DNA of 47,145 nt from Candidatus Marinamargulisbacteria bacterium SCGC AG-343-D04 (lineage in GTDB: Bacteria; Margulisbacteria; Marinamargulisbacteria; GCA-2716485; GCA-002719695): assembly GCA_003265885.1 (NCBI GenBank), contig QFBQ01000007.1, positions 1-47,145 of the forward strand, given 5' to 3'. Positions within the stretch are counted from its first letter, which is position 1; each line of letters opens with the position of its first letter. Made by a program: the position numbers and the translations under genes. Below are positions 24,944 to 32,751 of the stretch, piece by piece. The notes below the pieces were generated by a model, which was given only the letters and a program-made list of their open reading frames with translations, was not told the DNA's origin and did no database searches.

Positions 24944-26278
24944 ATGACCCCTACTCCAAAATATCTCATTATTGGGTCCGGACCATCTGGCTGCTATGTT
25001 GTGGATCAGTTAATTAAACAGTTCCCTTCATGCACCTGTGATGTCATCGACACTCTCCCACATCCCTTCGGCCTTATTCGAACAGGGGTTGCTCCTGACC
25101 ATGAAAAAATCAAATCCTTGGCCACTTATTTTGAAAAAATCCTCTCTCATGAATCTGTCTCTTTTTATGGTAATGTTAGCTTTGGTAAAGATATTCATCT
25201 CCAACATATTAAACAATTCTATGACGCGATATTTATTTGTACAGGTTCTTGTCATGATAACCTACTTCCTTTACCTGCGCTTCCCGACCGTTATTGCGGT
25301 TCTAAAGAAGTCGTCCAATGGTATAACGGCTACTCTCATCTAAACACTATGTTTAATCCCAATCAATTAGGCCCTTCCGTATCTCTGATCGGTATGGGAA
25401 ATGTAGCATTAGATATTGCTCGAATATTCTTAAAATCGAAAAAAGACTTAGCACCTACAGAAACACCCTCATCATGCATTGATCTATTAAGCCAAAAATC
25501 TATTAACCATGTTCATATTTTTGCCAGACGAGGGCCTTCTCAAGCCAAGTGTACCCCTTTTGAACTCGAAGAACTCCTGTCGTTAGATGATCTTGCCATT
25601 CATATCAACCCAAATGAACTTGCTTTATCTAAAACAGATTTAATTGAACATGACAATCATCCTCAAATAAAAAAGAAATATGACTTATTTAATTCTTTTG
25701 CTTCCAAAAAAGAAGGCAGTAAACATCTACATTTACATTTTTATTCTTTAATTAAGGAAGTCAAAGACAGAACTATAACATTTGAAAAAACTAAACTAGA
25801 GGGTATCCCTGAACAGCAAAAAGCTATAGGAACAGGTGATCTCTTTACCCATCAAACAGATTACTTAATCTCATGTACTGGCTACAAAGGAAACCGGATT
25901 AATGATGTCCCATTTAATTCTCAATTAAATATCATCCCAAATACTTTAGGAAAAGTTCAAACAGATCTTCATCCTCATATTTATGTATCAGGTTGGATTA
26001 AACGCGGTCCTAGTGGGGTTATTGGCACAAATAAACGAGATGCTATAGAAACAGTAAAAACGTTTACAGACTCTCTGCCTAAAGACTTTAGCTCAAAATC
26101 TGACGATTTTGATTTATTGGCGTATTTGTCTTCTACAAAAAAAACTATTTTCACCCTAGACCATTGGAAAAAATTAGACCATTATGAAACTCAAGAAGGC
26201 CTTAAAGCCCATAAAAAACGACTTAAATGTACTCACCCTGATGACATCTTAGCCTCTGTCTCGGATGTTAACTTATAA
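24944..26278 (+). CDS. FprA/adrenodoxin-reductase-type ferredoxin-NADP reductase
   Basis: 444 aa flavoprotein. The N-terminal FAD site reads YLIIGSGPSGCYVVDQL with PFGLIRTGVAPDHEKIK directly after, a combination diagnostic of the FprA/adrenodoxin reductase family. The NADP Rossmann motif is LIGMGNVALDIARI, and FARRGPSQAKCTPFELEEL and GWIKRGPSGVIGTNK follow. It shuttles electrons between NADPH and ferredoxin. I start at the ATG at 24944, because the longer frame (24881) adds a hydrophobic stretch not expected in this cytosolic family. It may head a four-gene plus-strand unit. Confidence 0.92.
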   Translation: MTPTPKYLIIGSGPSGCYVVDQLIKQFPSCTCDVIDTLPHPFGLIRTGVAPDHEKIKSLATYFEKILSHESVSFYGNVSFGKDIHLQHIKQFYDAIFICTGSCHDNLLPLPALPDRYCGSKEVVQWYNGYSHLNTMFNPNQLGPSVSLIGMGNVALDIARIFLKSKKDLAPTETPSSCIDLLSQKSINHVHIFARRGPSQAKCTPFELEELLSLDDLAIHINPNELALSKTDLIEHDNHPQIKKKYDLFNSFASKKEGSKHLHLHFYSLIKEVKDRTITFEKTKLEGIPEQQKAIGTGDLFTHQTDYLISCTGYKGNRINDVPFNSQLNIIPNTLGKVQTDLHPHIYVSGWIKRGPSGVIGTNKRDAIETVKTFTDSLPKDFSSKSDDFDLLAYLSSTKKTIFTLDHWKKLDHYETQEGLKAHKKRLKCTHPDDILASVSDVNL

Positions 26279-26290
26279 GAACTTTAATAG

Positions 26291-26296
26291 TACACT
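26291..26296 (+). promoter_or_regulatory. -10-like TACACT, 6 nt before thioredoxin-like gene ATG
   Basis: Six bases from hexamer to ATG at 26303, no Shine-Dalgarno. It could instead be an internal promoter in the reductase operon. Confidence 0.35.
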
Positions 26297-26302
26297 AGAA
26301 CT

Positions 26303-26854
26303 ATGGTTTTACTAGAATCTCTTTCACTTGAACTGGGCTCTAAAATGCCCCCGTTTTCACTTCAAGATCCGTTCTTAAACAAACACCATTCTACTGATTT
26401 AATGGGAGATAATGGCCTTGCTATCTTTTTTACCTGCAACCACTGCCCTTATGCCATAGCCATTTGGGATAGATCCCTTTCTTTTGCCAAAAAAGCCCAA
26501 AATATTGGGATCAATACTGTTGCGATCAACCCCAATATTAATCCCGCCTACCCTGACGATTCTCCAGAGGCTATGAAACAGAAGATAACTTCAGATAACA
26601 TAATCTTCCCCTATCTCGTCGATGAAAAACAAGACATTGCTCAACTCTATAAAGCCCAATGTACTCCCGATATCTATTTATTAAAATCTGATATGTCTTT
26701 GTTTTATCATGGACGATTAGACGATAATTGGCAGGATCCTGACGCTGTTTCTAAAGAAGAATTATGGAATGCGGCAGAGTGCTTAAGTACAGATAAAGCA
26801 GCCCCTCAGCCCCAATTTCCATCTATGGGATGTTCGATCAAGTGGGTAAACTAA
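26303..26854 (+). CDS. Thioredoxin-fold redoxin (AhpC/TSA-like) with CNHCP motif
   Basis: 183 aa, cytoplasmic, no signal peptide. The active-site segment is FFTCNHCPYA, followed by the typical VAINPN and DDSPEAMKQK blocks and LVDEKQDIAQLYKAQCTPDIYL, with the cis-Pro in CTPD. The C-terminus MGCSIKW is matched by GCSVKY in the related protein encoded at 32095-32751. The partner is unknown; the adjacent NADPH-ferredoxin reductase may be part of the same redox unit. The stop region overlaps the next reading frame by 25 bp. Confidence 0.85.
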   Translation: MVLLESLSLELGSKMPPFSLQDPFLNKHHSTDLMGDNGLAIFFTCNHCPYAIAIWDRSLSFAKKAQNIGINTVAINPNINPAYPDDSPEAMKQKITSDNIIFPYLVDEKQDIAQLYKAQCTPDIYLLKSDMSLFYHGRLDDNWQDPDAVSKEELWNAAECLSTDKAAPQPQFPSMGCSIKWVN

Positions 26855-27276
26855 GCTTTTCTAACAAATATCTATCTCTTCTTTTCCTTTCTGCTCTGTT
26901 TTTTTTATTTATCTTTGTCATTGATCTTTCTACTCGTTATAAACCAGAAAGCATCAAAACTCTCTCTTCTAAAGAAATCATAAAGAATTTAACTCGCTTC
27001 ACAATAACTCCTCATCTTTCGTCATCTGAATTAAGCATCGACATTGCAATGGAATCATTTCAAAACCCTTCAATTTTATCACTGGATCTTTCTCAATTTA
27101 TCATTGTTAAACTCAATAAAAGTCTACAAGAATCTATGACTTGGTCTACTGTTAAACAAAACGATGCTCTGACTCATGGACAATTGAATGTTGATCTCAG
27201 TGAAAAAACAGATTATTCTACCCTTGATATTCATATATTTTTAGATGATCCAATTGACTTACAATGGACACTATAA
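26830..27276 (+). CDS. Unknown protein with an N-terminal membrane anchor
   Basis: 148 aa. Residues 14-33 form one hydrophobic helix (LSLLFLSALFFLFIFVIDL); the rest is soluble, beta-strand-like and presumed periplasmic. No family is recognised. The ATG lies 25 bp inside the redoxin gene, and the tautomerase follows after 10 bp, so it is probably co-transcribed with both. It could be a small assembly or binding protein; I assign no function. Confidence 0.65.
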   Translation: MFDQVGKLSFSNKYLSLLFLSALFFLFIFVIDLSTRYKPESIKTLSSKEIIKNLTRFTITPHLSSSELSIDIAMESFQNPSILSLDLSQFIIVKLNKSLQESMTWSTVKQNDALTHGQLNVDLSEKTDYSTLDIHIFLDDPIDLQWTL

Positions 27277-27286
27277 AGGAGACATT

Positions 27287-27466
27287 ATGCCTTTTCTAAA
27301 TTTAAAAGTTGCTGGAACATTAAGTAAAGAACAAAAAGAACAACTTGTTGACGAATTTACCGCTAGTCTAGAAAAAATAGCAGGAAAACCAAAAGAGGCT
27401 ACTTATATTGTCATTGATGAAGTTCCTCGTCAGAATTTTGCAAAAAGCGGCAAGCTATTAGACTAA
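27287..27466 (+). CDS. 4-oxalocrotonate tautomerase-family enzyme
   Basis: 59 aa starting ATG-CCT with a Shine-Dalgarno AAAGGAG directly upstream. Removal of Met exposes the catalytic N-terminal Pro (PFLNLKVAGTL). The pattern SKEQKEQLVDEFTASLEKIAGKP and TYIVIDEVPRQNF is that of the short 4-OT subfamily, which usually forms hexamers. The natural substrate is unknown. A longer frame from 27245 would bury the Pro and is rejected. It ends 7 bp from the convergent trpD. Confidence 0.9.
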   Translation: MPFLNLKVAGTLSKEQKEQLVDEFTASLEKIAGKPKEATYIVIDEVPRQNFAKSGKLLD

Positions 27467-27473
27467 ATAACTC

Positions 27474-28511
27474 TTAACCGTTTATTTGGGCAAGATCTCT
27501 TAAGTCAACTGTCATCAATTTATATTCGTTGATTTTTTCTGTTACAGTTTCAGTCTTAAACAAGTTTAGAGCTAAATCATACCCTTCTTTTAATGTGTTA
27601 ACTTTTTCTGCTAACTTAAACCCTAACGCTGCATTAATAGAAATATGCTTTAAAATTGAATGATCCCACTCAAAATCCATTAATATATGAGAAAATATCT
27701 CCGCATTTTCTTGACTATCTCCACAATAATAATCCTCAATATCTCCATCTATTTCGTCCCGAAAATTAAAGAGTTCTTCTTCAACGGAGTCTTTCGTCAC
27801 CGTTATAATTTTGGTATCCCCTGTCAAACTAATCTCGTCTTTTCCATCTCCACCTATACAAAACGCCACTTTTTTCATAGGCAATTGTTTAACCGTTTCT
27901 ACTAATAAATCTAACTTTTTTTCCGAAGATAAGCCTATTATTTGATAGTCCACGCCCAATGGATTCGCTAAAGGTCCCATTAAATTGAAAATATTTTGAC
28001 AGCCCAAGGTCTTTCTTGCCTTTGCCACATATTTCATTGCGGGGTGAAAGGTTCTCGCAAATAAAAAACATAAATTTGTTTCACCTAATAAACGAAGTAT
28101 CTCTTCTGGACTAAAGTCAAAATCAATATTCATATCTTCTAAAAAATTAAAACTTCCATTAGGACGCTGAGATCCATAATTTCCATGTTTAGCAACATGA
28201 ACGCCTCCCGCCGCCAATACAAAACTAACGCATGTCGAAATATTAAACCTGCTTTTTCCAGAGCCACCCGTACCACAGGTATCTATTAGTGGAGATTTAA
28301 GCTTATGTTTAATGGGCAAACACTTTTCCTTCAATGCTTTAACAAAACCTATGAGTTCATCAACAGATTCACCTTTTTCTGTTAATAACTTTAACAGCAT
28401 AAAAATATCGTCTTCCTTTTGATTCCCCTGTAAAATCAAATCCAAAACGTCATACGCTTGCTTCTGAGACAATGACTTTTTTTGAGATAAAATCGATATA
28501 AACTCTTGCAT
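27474..28511 (-). CDS. trpD: Anthranilate phosphoribosyltransferase
   Basis: Second step of tryptophan synthesis, transferring the phosphoribosyl group of PRPP to anthranilate. Landmarks: DTCGTGGSGKSRFNISTC (PRPP loop, with Ser replacing the usual Asp), VAKHGN, FARTFHPAMKYVAKARKTLG, FNLMGPLANP and DGKDEIS for Mg2+. The usual SSKSGSAD loop reads differently (SQRPNGSFN), so it is a divergent member. 345 aa is normal. No other trp gene is nearby; it is last in a unit with htpG and an unknown gene, adjoining the latter directly. Confidence 0.82.
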   Translation of the reverse strand: MQEFISILSQKKSLSQKQAYDVLDLILQGNQKEDDIFMLLKLLTEKGESVDELIGFVKALKEKCLPIKHKLKSPLIDTCGTGGSGKSRFNISTCVSFVLAAGGVHVAKHGNYGSQRPNGSFNFLEDMNIDFDFSPEEILRLLGETNLCFLFARTFHPAMKYVAKARKTLGCQNIFNLMGPLANPLGVDYQIIGLSSEKKLDLLVETVKQLPMKKVAFCIGGDGKDEISLTGDTKIITVTKDSVEEELFNFRDEIDGDIEDYYCGDSQENAEIFSHILMDFEWDHSILKHISINAALGFKLAEKVNTLKEGYDLALNLFKTETVTEKINEYKLMTVDLRDLAQING

Positions 28512-29156
28512 TTATGTTTCTGTAAAGAGAGCCTTTACCTCTTTTTCAATATGGGATATTGATTTATTTTTTATAATCAAATCATCACAAAATTTTATAA
28601 AATCAATAAAATACTTCAAGTATCGCTCCAATAATTCGTTAAATATATCTAACTCAATAAAAAGCTCAGAACGTTCATCATCATCTTCATCATCTCTCTT
28701 AGATAATGAGGATTCTGCAATATTAATTAAAAAATCTTGTATTTTTGACGTGATAATCAATGACTCTTCTTCCGGATTTTCAATACTAATCACCCTATCT
28801 AAACTAATATAGTCTTCAAACATATTTGTTAGATAAATAATATCTTTCAATCTGCCCTGACAGTTAATATGACTCTCACAATAGAGCTCAATTGAGTCAA
28901 TAAAATGAGAATCATCTTCAACTACACCCTCTATCTCTAAATAAATAGGAAACTCTTCAAGAGTCGCTAGTTTTTTTGATATTTTTTTAAATCCATGTAA
29001 CTGATCATTTACAACAATCAATTCAGGTCTCAACAAAGGGTGCTTTGCCACATACCTTTCTATAAATGTTTTAGAAGACGTATTATCAAATTTTTCACTA
29101 TAAACAATATAAATTTGCTTTTTTATCGTCTCTTTTATAGATGTTAACCCACTCAT
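28512..29156 (-). CDS. Unknown acidic protein between htpG and trpD
   Basis: 214 aa, no signal peptide. The first 85 residues have a possible thioredoxin/glutaredoxin-like pattern (QIYIVYSEKF, then EEFPIYLEIEG with a Pro where the cis-Pro would be) but no active-site cysteines. The C-terminal half is helical and acidic (SKRDDEDDDERSELF) and may be a small helical bundle. It abuts trpD and htpG with 0-1 bp gaps, so all three are co-transcribed. Function unknown; the glutaredoxin-fold idea is weak inference. Confidence 0.65.
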   Translation of the reverse strand: MSGLTSIKETIKKQIYIVYSEKFDNTSSKTFIERYVAKHPLLRPELIVVNDQLHGFKKISKKLATLEEFPIYLEIEGVVEDDSHFIDSIELYCESHINCQGRLKDIIYLTNMFEDYISLDRVISIENPEEESLIITSKIQDFLINIAESSLSKRDDEDDDERSELFIELDIFNELLERYLKYFIDFIKFCDDLIIKNKSISHIEKEVKALFTET

Positions 29157-29157
29157 A

Positions 29158-31008
29158 CTACAGTTTTAATGCCAATGTCTTTAATAAAGTGTTAGATCTA
29201 TTTAAAAAACTCTTCATTTTTTCTCCTGTTAAAGGCTTTTGTGACATTAACGCTAAATCATAAACATGTTCACATAACAATTTCACATCTTCTTTTCTTT
29301 CAGAATTATTAGATAGTTTCAAAACTTGATCAATAAGTTCGTTATTTTCATTCAGAATCAAGGTAAAATCATCTAAACCAGGCATACTAGGCTGATTCAT
29401 CAAAACAGACATTTGCTTTAATCTCTTGGATTGTTCTGACTCCAACAAAAGAGCTGGCACATCATCCGTCTTAAAATACTTAGTTTCAATCTTTAACTTA
29501 TCATTCGATAAAGAATCTTTAAATATTCCTGAAATTGACTCGTTTTTAGTTTTATTATCCGCGTCTAAAACCTCTGATTTCTTGCTATCATCTACCAAAT
29601 GATCAGATATCTCCGAATCTATTGCCACGTATTTTATTTTAGAATCTTTTGATTCCAAAAAGCTGATAAAATGTGAATCAACGACAGACTGTAAATACAC
29701 AACTTCTATATTTTGACTCTTACACATCTCCACATACGCCGCTTGCTCATCTTTATTTGAACAATAAAAAACCTTATTTTCTGAAACCTCTTTATTTCTC
29801 TCTAAATAATCTGGAATTGCTACATTATCTCCGTTTGAAGAAGGAAAAATAACAATATCTTTTACTTTCTTATAAAAATCATCATCATTCATCATTCCAT
29901 ATTTAATAAAATGACTAATATCCGCCCAAAATGATTCAAAATGTTCTTTATCAGTCTTATATAGAGAATTAAGCTTATCTGCAACTTTCTTCACAATATG
30001 TCCAGAAATCTTTCTCACATATGGATCATTCTGCAAATAACTTCGTGATACGTTCAATGGAATCTCAGGACAATCTATAGCCCCTTGTAACAAGGTTAAA
30101 AACTCCGGAATCACATCTTTTGCCTGGTCTGTAACAAATACATTCTGACAATACAATTTTACTTTCCCTTTATTTGCATCTAGTTCGTGAAGAATCTTTG
30201 GAAAAAATAAAATTCCTTTTAAACGAAATGGATACTCTACATTTAAATGTATCCAAAATAAAGGATCTTGCTGATAAGGAAATAAGGTCTTATAAAACTC
30301 TTTATATTCCTCTTCTTTAACGTCTTTTGGTTGTTTTTCCCATAACGGTTCATCGTGATTCACCTGTTTCCCATTTACATGAATTTCTACAGGTAAAAAA
30401 TTTGCATATTTTTGAACCAACTCTGTAATTTTCATTTCAGATAAGTAATCTTTAGACTCCTCTGATACATGTAAAATAATATCTGTCCCAATCTCTTTTC
30501 GATCTCCATCTTTCAAGGAAAAGTGTGTCGATCCATCACAGCTCCAACGAATTGACTTAGCATCTTTCTTATACGATAAAGATCTAATTTCAACTTCACT
30601 AGAGATAATAAAAGATGAGTAAAACCCTAAACCAAAATGTCCGATAATCTGATTTTCTTTTTCATCACCTTTATACTTTTCTATAAAATCTGTCGCTCCC
30701 GAAAATGCAACTTTATTAATATATTTTTGCACTTCTTCCGCATCTAAACCTACCCCGTTATCTGAAAATGTAATCGTTTTTTTCTTTTCATCTATAGTAA
30801 TATCCACTAACCATTTTTCAGGAACAACATCAATCGCTTCAACATTGGAAATTTTCTTTAATTTGGTAATCGCATCAAAGCCATTCGAAATAAGCTCTCT
30901 AACAAAAATCTCGTTCTCAGAATATAAATATTTCTTAATTACAGGTAAAATATTTTCCGAATCTATACTGATGTCCCCTTGTATATCTAGTTCTTTTTTC
31001 TTAGGCAT
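29158..31008 (-). CDS. htpG: Hsp90-family chaperone HtpG
   Basis: 616 aa from the ATG at 31008. GHKL ATPase motifs are clear: LYSENEIFVRELISNGFDA, ITFSDNGVGLDAEEV, and HFGLGFYSSF. The middle domain has NVSRSYLQNDP with the ATP-contacting Arg. The C-terminal dimerisation region (about 510-616) is somewhat divergent but of normal length. An in-frame GTG at 31026 would add six residues. It is divergent from RNase HIII and is the first gene of htpG-unknown-trpD. Confidence 0.94.
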   Translation of the reverse strand: MPKKKELDIQGDISIDSENILPVIKKYLYSENEIFVRELISNGFDAITKLKKISNVEAIDVVPEKWLVDITIDEKKKTITFSDNGVGLDAEEVQKYINKVAFSGATDFIEKYKGDEKENQIIGHFGLGFYSSFIISSEVEIRSLSYKKDAKSIRWSCDGSTHFSLKDGDRKEIGTDIILHVSEESKDYLSEMKITELVQKYANFLPVEIHVNGKQVNHDEPLWEKQPKDVKEEEYKEFYKTLFPYQQDPLFWIHLNVEYPFRLKGILFFPKILHELDANKGKVKLYCQNVFVTDQAKDVIPEFLTLLQGAIDCPEIPLNVSRSYLQNDPYVRKISGHIVKKVADKLNSLYKTDKEHFESFWADISHFIKYGMMNDDDFYKKVKDIVIFPSSNGDNVAIPDYLERNKEVSENKVFYCSNKDEQAAYVEMCKSQNIEVVYLQSVVDSHFISFLESKDSKIKYVAIDSEISDHLVDDSKKSEVLDADNKTKNESISGIFKDSLSNDKLKIETKYFKTDDVPALLLESEQSKRLKQMSVLMNQPSMPGLDDFTLILNENNELIDQVLKLSNNSERKEDVKLLCEHVYDLALMSQKPLTGEKMKSFLNRSNTLLKTLALKL

Positions 31009-31120
31009 AATCGTTAACAACCTCACTGTATTTTAAAAGTTCTACTTAAACAACATTTATTTAAGCAGAATTATTCTAACTGTTTTTTAAGAACATGTAA
31101 AACTTTTATACCTTTTAGGA

Positions 31121-31126
31121 TATACT
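31121..31126 (+). promoter_or_regulatory. -10-like TATACT, 8 nt before rnhC ATG
   Basis: A good -10 hexamer eight bases before the ATG at 31135 and no Shine-Dalgarno, compatible with a leaderless transcript. Confidence 0.45.
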
Positions 31127-31134
31127 AATGCCTA

Positions 31135-32091
31135 ATGATTCATGCAAGCGATAAAATAGACCTATACCGGAAAGTTAAACACAAGCTTCAAGCTGACTAT
31201 TTCGTGGTTAATCCATACAGACTCATTAACTATGGCCTGCAGTTCCTTGTGTTTTTAGATAATCACTCTGAACTACTCAGAATCTTTGAAAGCAAAAAAG
31301 GTATTCGAATTGATTTTTCTCAGGTTAAAAATGAAGCGTTTTTACATAAAATTCAGTCCTGCCTAGAAGATGATCTCGACCAGGTCCAGGTCACTAAACC
31401 TCTCTTTGACCCCGATGAAAAAGATGTCGAATCACTTAACTCATCATTTCAAGACCCAGACGACCTCATAGGAATCGATGAGTCTGGAAAAGGTGACTAT
31501 TTTGGGCCTTTAGTCGTCGCCGCTGTACGGGTTCACCCAGAAATTCTCCCCCAATTCGAAGGATTGGGTATTGCTGACAGTAAAACATTAACCGACAGCA
31601 GTATTACTAAAGTAGCTCCTAAGATCATGGAAATTGCACCTCATGCTGTACTCGTTATGAACAACCAAAGTTATAACGAAATCTATGACAAATTTCAAAA
31701 TTTAAATCATATTCTTTCCTGGGGTCATATGAAAGTTCTCGAAGACACCCTTAAACAAGGCCATTGCGAGCATGCTCTTTCTGATCAATTTGCCAGTGCT
31801 TCTGTACTCAAAAATTCTCTAAGAGCTAAAAAGATCGATGTAAAACTTATGCAACGTCCTCGAGCTGAGTCTAACTTCTCCGTAGCATGTGCTAGCATAC
31901 TTGCTCGATATCACTTTATTACTCAAATAGATAAAGTATCTGCTCACTACAAGATGAAACTTCCAAAAGGGAGTGGTAAAAATGTAGTCCAAGCAGCTCA
32001 AACTTTTATTGAAACTCATGGAAAAAAAGAACTGCATCTTGTTGCTAAATTACACTTCAAAATTACCAAGATGCTAAAAGACGTTGACTAA
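31135..32091 (+). CDS. rnhC: Ribonuclease HIII
   Basis: 318 aa. Removes RNA from RNA/DNA hybrids. The N-terminal TBP-like substrate-binding domain (about 1-95) precedes a catalytic core starting IGIDESGKGDYFGPLVVAA, with later acidic residues in GIADSKTLTD and a conserved QRPRAESNFSVACASILAR block. RNase HIII differs from HII by the G(I/T)DESGKGD form and the extra N-terminal domain, both present. Its stop is 3 bp from the convergent end of the sulfur operon. Confidence 0.93.
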   Translation: MIHASDKIDLYRKVKHKLQADYFVVNPYRLINYGLQFLVFLDNHSELLRIFESKKGIRIDFSQVKNEAFLHKIQSCLEDDLDQVQVTKPLFDPDEKDVESLNSSFQDPDDLIGIDESGKGDYFGPLVVAAVRVHPEILPQFEGLGIADSKTLTDSSITKVAPKIMEIAPHAVLVMNNQSYNEIYDKFQNLNHILSWGHMKVLEDTLKQGHCEHALSDQFASASVLKNSLRAKKIDVKLMQRPRAESNFSVACASILARYHFITQIDKVSAHYKMKLPKGSGKNVVQAAQTFIETHGKKELHLVAKLHFKITKMLKDVD

Positions 32092-32094
32092 GGC

Positions 32095-32751
32095 CTAATA
32101 CTTTACCGAACATCCATAAGAAGATGTTTCTTTAACCTCAATAGGTAAATTCTTTCTTAATCTCATTATGGAGTCCTTCACATAGTTTGTTGCCTTTGTA
32201 ATATCCGTAGAATCTGCTGATCGAATACTATCAATTGCCCCTCTATACCTTAGCTCCCCTTCTTCATCAATAATCACCATATATGGCGTCGTTTTGGCCT
32301 GGTACAATCGCCCAATATCTCCCTGTTCATCTAAAATAACAGCGGTAGCATATGACTGCTCTTTCTTAATAATGTCATGACATTCTTCTCCTGAAACATG
32401 ACCTTGCTTACCCGGAGCAGAGGATATAATACTTAACCAGACAATACCTTGATCCGTATACTCTTTTTGTAACGTTTGCATATACCCAGATCGATAAAAC
32501 TTTCGAACAAATGGACACTTATGATTTGTCCACTCCAACACAACTATTTTTCCTTTATACTGATCAAGACTTTGTTCCTTCCCATAAGAGTCTGTCCCTG
32601 TAAATAGGGGCGCTTTTTTAGAAACCTGGATCTCTTTTTTCACCTCTAAATTTGAAGACTTCTTTGGTAATAGAGATAAGCCATATACCGCCGTCACTGT
32701 CGTTGCAACAATAAGTCCGTTAATGAGAAGTGCTTTTACATAATTATTCAT
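32095..32751 (-). CDS. Membrane-anchored redoxin, last gene of the sulfur operon
   Basis: 218 aa with an N-terminal helix (ALLINGLIVATTVTAVYGL) that is either an anchor or an uncleaved signal, so the domain is periplasmic. The thioredoxin fold reads VVLEWTNHKCPFVRKFY, with a single Cys in place of the CNHCP pair of its cytosolic relative at 26303. TTPYMVIID carries the cis-Pro, and GCSVKY ends the protein. Its ATG overlaps the dsbD stop by 4 bp, so DsbD probably supplies electrons. The substrate is unknown. Confidence 0.82.
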   Translation of the reverse strand: MNNYVKALLINGLIVATTVTAVYGLSLLPKKSSNLEVKKEIQVSKKAPLFTGTDSYGKEQSLDQYKGKIVVLEWTNHKCPFVRKFYRSGYMQTLQKEYTDQGIVWLSIISSAPGKQGHVSGEECHDIIKKEQSYATAVILDEQGDIGRLYQAKTTPYMVIIDEEGELRYRGAIDSIRSADSTDITKATNYVKDSIMRLRKNLPIEVKETSSYGCSVKY

